Below, piece after piece: positions 62,397 to 64,000 of a stretch of 64,000 nt of DNA. Source of the DNA: Massilia sp. Root133 (GTDB taxonomy: Bacteria > Pseudomonadota > Gammaproteobacteria > Burkholderiales > Burkholderiaceae_D); NCBI RefSeq assembly GCF_001426525.1, contig NZ_LMEW01000035.1:316694-380693 (forward strand), read 5' to 3'. How positions within the stretch are numbered: position 1 is the first letter of the stretch; every line of letters begins with the position of its first letter. A model generated the notes under the pieces. It searched no databases and had not been told where the DNA came from. It was given only the letters and a program-made list of their open reading frames with translations. Made by a program: the position numbers and the translations under genes.

Positions 62397-63098
62397 CTAA
62401 GCCGCCGTGACCTGCAGCCCGCGCTGTACCGCGGGACGGGCGAGGCCGCGGTCGAGCCACGCCCGCACGTGAAGGAAGCGGTCGAAACCGACGAGCTCGC
62501 GTGCTTCGTAGAAGGTGATCAGGTTGCGCACCCAGCCGAGCAGAGACATGTCGGCGATGGTGTAGTCCGCCCCCATCACCCAGTCGCGGCCCGCGAGCCG
62601 TTGGTCGAGCACGCCAAGCAACCGCGCGGACTCGTTCGCGTAACGCTGAAGCGGGCGCTTGTCTTCGTAGGCCTTGCCGGCGAATTTGTTGAAGAAGCCG
62701 ACCTGGCCGAACATGGGCCCGACACCGCCCATTTGCCACATCAGCCACTGGATCGTTTCGTAGCGCGCGCCGGGGTCGGCCGGCAGGAACTTTCCCGTCT
62801 TGTCGGCGAGGTAGATCAGGATGGCGCCCGATTCGAACAACGCCAGCGGCCGGCCGCCCGGACCGTCGGGATCGTAGATCGCGGGGATCTTGCCGTTCGG
62901 GTTCAGCGAGAGGAACGCCGGGTCGTGGCTCTCGTTCGCGGTGATGTCGATGCGGTGCGGCTCATAGGCGAGGCCCGTCTCCTCCAGCATGATGCCGACC
63001 TTCACGCCGTTGGGCGTTGGCAGGGAAAAGAGCTGGAGCCGGTCGGGGTGCCGGGCTGGCCAACGCGAGAAAATCGGATGATCGGGTGTCACTTTCAT
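62397..63098 (-). CDS. Glutathione S-transferase, YghU/YfcG (Ure2p-like) type
   Basis: A 233-residue transferase: N-terminal thioredoxin-like domain (LQLFSLPTPNGVKVGIMLEE, where the TPNG loop replaces the usual Ser/Tyr; LSLNPNGKIPAIYDPDGPGG; ALFESGAILIYLADKTGKF with the SNAIL-type SGAI) and a C-terminal helical domain (WLMWQMGGVGPMFGQVGFF, ADYTIADMSLLGWV). YghU/YfcG enzymes reduce disulfides and peroxides with glutathione. The start at 63098 follows a GGAGAA site; the upstream in-frame start is not conserved. Confidence 0.92.
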   Translation of the reverse strand: MKVTPDHPIFSRWPARHPDRLQLFSLPTPNGVKVGIMLEETGLAYEPHRIDITANESHDPAFLSLNPNGKIPAIYDPDGPGGRPLALFESGAILIYLADKTGKFLPADPGARYETIQWLMWQMGGVGPMFGQVGFFNKFAGKAYEDKRPLQRYANESARLLGVLDQRLAGRDWVMGADYTIADMSLLGWVRNLITFYEARELVGFDRFLHVRAWLDRGLARPAVQRGLQVTAA

Positions 63099-63180
63099 TC
63101 TCCTGGACTTGGGATTGATGCTGAGTCTCATGCGCCCCGACGGGCGCTTCCTGGACGGCGCAGCCACCACAGGGCGACGG

Positions 63181-63831
63181 TCATGACGCGTGCCTCCGGT
63201 CCCATGCGATCGGACGTGGCAAGCGTCGGACCGGCGTCACGTCCATGGTCGCTACCGCGGCCGCGGTCGCCGACGCGGCCTGGTCGCGGTCGAGGAATGC
63301 GGTGGCTTGCACAGGGATGAATTGCACGGTCTTCAGGCCGATATTTCCCAACACGACCGCGAGATACGGCGTGAGAAAGTCCGGCTGGTTGGCCCGCTCG
63401 CCGCTGAAGACGCCGCCGGAAGCAATGCCGACGAAGACCGGACGATCCCGCAGCATGCCGACTTTCCCCGCGGGCGTCGACGCGAACGTGCGGCCGGCGC
63501 GCAGGATGCGGTCGATCCACGCCTTCAGGACCGAGGGCACCGTGAGGTTGTACATGGGCGTTCCGATGACGATCGCATCGGCCGCTTCGACTTCCCGGAT
63601 GAGCATTTCGGAAAATTCAAGAGATCCGTTCGGCGGCGCCGCCAGCGTGGCCGGCGACGACAGTGCCGTCGCGTAGTCCGATGCGACGTGCGGCATTGGG
63701 ACGCAGGCAAGATCGCGCCGGCTGACGCTCGCATTCGGCGTGCCGTCGAGCAGCTTGCCGACCAACGCGGCGGACAGCCGCCGGCTGTGCGATTCGGTAC
63801 GCGGGCTGCAATCAATATGGAGGATGTTCAT
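63181..63831 (-). CDS. FMN-dependent NADH-azoreductase / quinone reductase
   Basis: A flavodoxin-fold NAD(P)H oxidoreductase (AzoR type) of 216 residues that reduces quinones and azo compounds. Phosphate-binding segment IDCSPRTESHSRRLSAALV, then IVIGTPMYNLTVPSVLKAWIDRILRAGRTF, where PMYNLTVPSVLKAWID is the AzoR signature, and GVFSGERANQPDFLTPYL. An 82-base gap separates it from the GST gene. Part of the detoxification block. Confidence 0.93.
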   Translation of the reverse strand: MNILHIDCSPRTESHSRRLSAALVGKLLDGTPNASVSRRDLACVPMPHVASDYATALSSPATLAAPPNGSLEFSEMLIREVEAADAIVIGTPMYNLTVPSVLKAWIDRILRAGRTFASTPAGKVGMLRDRPVFVGIASGGVFSGERANQPDFLTPYLAVVLGNIGLKTVQFIPVQATAFLDRDQAASATAAAVATMDVTPVRRLPRPIAWDRRHAS

Positions 63832-63880
63832 GCGAATGCTCCTTCTGGTTGTCGGGGTCGGAGGACCGTCCTTCTTGCGG

Positions 63881-64000
63881 CTAGACCAGATCCAGCACGT
63901 CGGTCACGGGACGACGCGGCTTCTGCGCCCAGTTACCCTGGCGCTCCACCCCGACGGACAACAGCATGACGGGCACTTCCTCCTCGCCCAGGCCGAATTC
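63881..64000 (-). CDS. Nitroreductase-family protein, 3' end only
   Basis: The last 39 codons of a gene that begins beyond the right edge. The sequence EFGLGEEEVPVMLLSVGVER, then QGNWAQKPRRPVTDVLDLV before the stop, fits the C-terminal end of FMN nitroreductases (RxP[VT]xDVLDLV). It continues the leftward redox block. Confidence 0.6.
   Translation of the reverse strand, partial: EFGLGEEEVPVMLLSVGVERQGNWAQKPRRPVTDVLDLV

Overview
The window is one contiguous piece of a high-GC betaproteobacterial chromosome. Gene orders such as pyrG-kdsA-eno-ftsB, dapA-bamC and YciO-M50-trpS, the two near-identical chemoreceptors, the gtr-type glycosylation genes and the dispersed palindromic repeats all point to Oxalobacteraceae, most likely the Massilia/Telluria/Duganella group. 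This placement comes from protein-family recognition, not from a database search. No rRNA, tRNA, CRISPR array, phage or intact insertion sequence is visible.

Layout. 1-6 kb: the 3' end of a phasin gene, a YceI lipoprotein with a YqaE peptide, an alpha/beta hydrolase coupled to a chloramphenicol-acetyltransferase-like gene, a glycine-rich-tail protein and an M61 peptidase. 6-11.6 kb: stress and envelope genes, namely a small heat-shock protein with a sigma-32-type promoter, a LacI-type regulator, a Do/HtrA protease and a two-component system. 11.6-17.2 kb: a three-gene gtr-like glycosylation operon and a TonB-dependent receptor. 17.3-25.3 kb: a threonine/hydroxyaspartate lyase, two VOC proteins, PhzF, an SOS-box-controlled dnaE2, and leuA behind a leucine-rich leader peptide. 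25.4-28.8 kb: a two-gene molybdopterin oxidoreductase. 28.8-34.2 kb: two paralogous chemoreceptors flanking an M20 amidohydrolase and a PRC-barrel protein. 34.3-45.2 kb: M48 peptidase and YjgN, the pyrG-kdsA-eno-ftsB block, Dps, Hsp33 and gamma-carbonic anhydrase. 45.2-59 kb: housekeeping genes (PHP phosphatase, htpX, yciO, an M50-like protein, trpS, dapA, bamC, roxA, slyD, mutS). 59.3-64 kb: a leftward accessory block of small redox and detoxification enzymes with an AraC regulator and the remnant of an efflux outer-membrane gene.

How the genes work together. Several loci carry readable regulation. dnaE2 has a CTG-N10-CAG LexA box and lacks imuA/imuB beside it. leuA is preceded by a strong promoter, a 22-codon leucine-rich open reading frame and hairpins that look like an attenuator. 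hsp20 has a heat-shock promoter and possibly an RNA thermometer. The 59-64 kb block looks like an electrophile or peroxide response unit.

Most worth a second look: the leucine leader of leuA with four CTA codons and an apparently leaderless start; an M50-family protein whose HExxH site reads HDAAQ; a textbook intrinsic terminator inside the coding sequence of the glycine-rich-tail gene; an iron-sulfur subunit with one cluster cysteine changed to serine; the complementary adaptation features of the two chemoreceptors; a terminator hairpin 15 bases before the M20 amidohydrolase start; and four copies of a paired-palindrome repeat.
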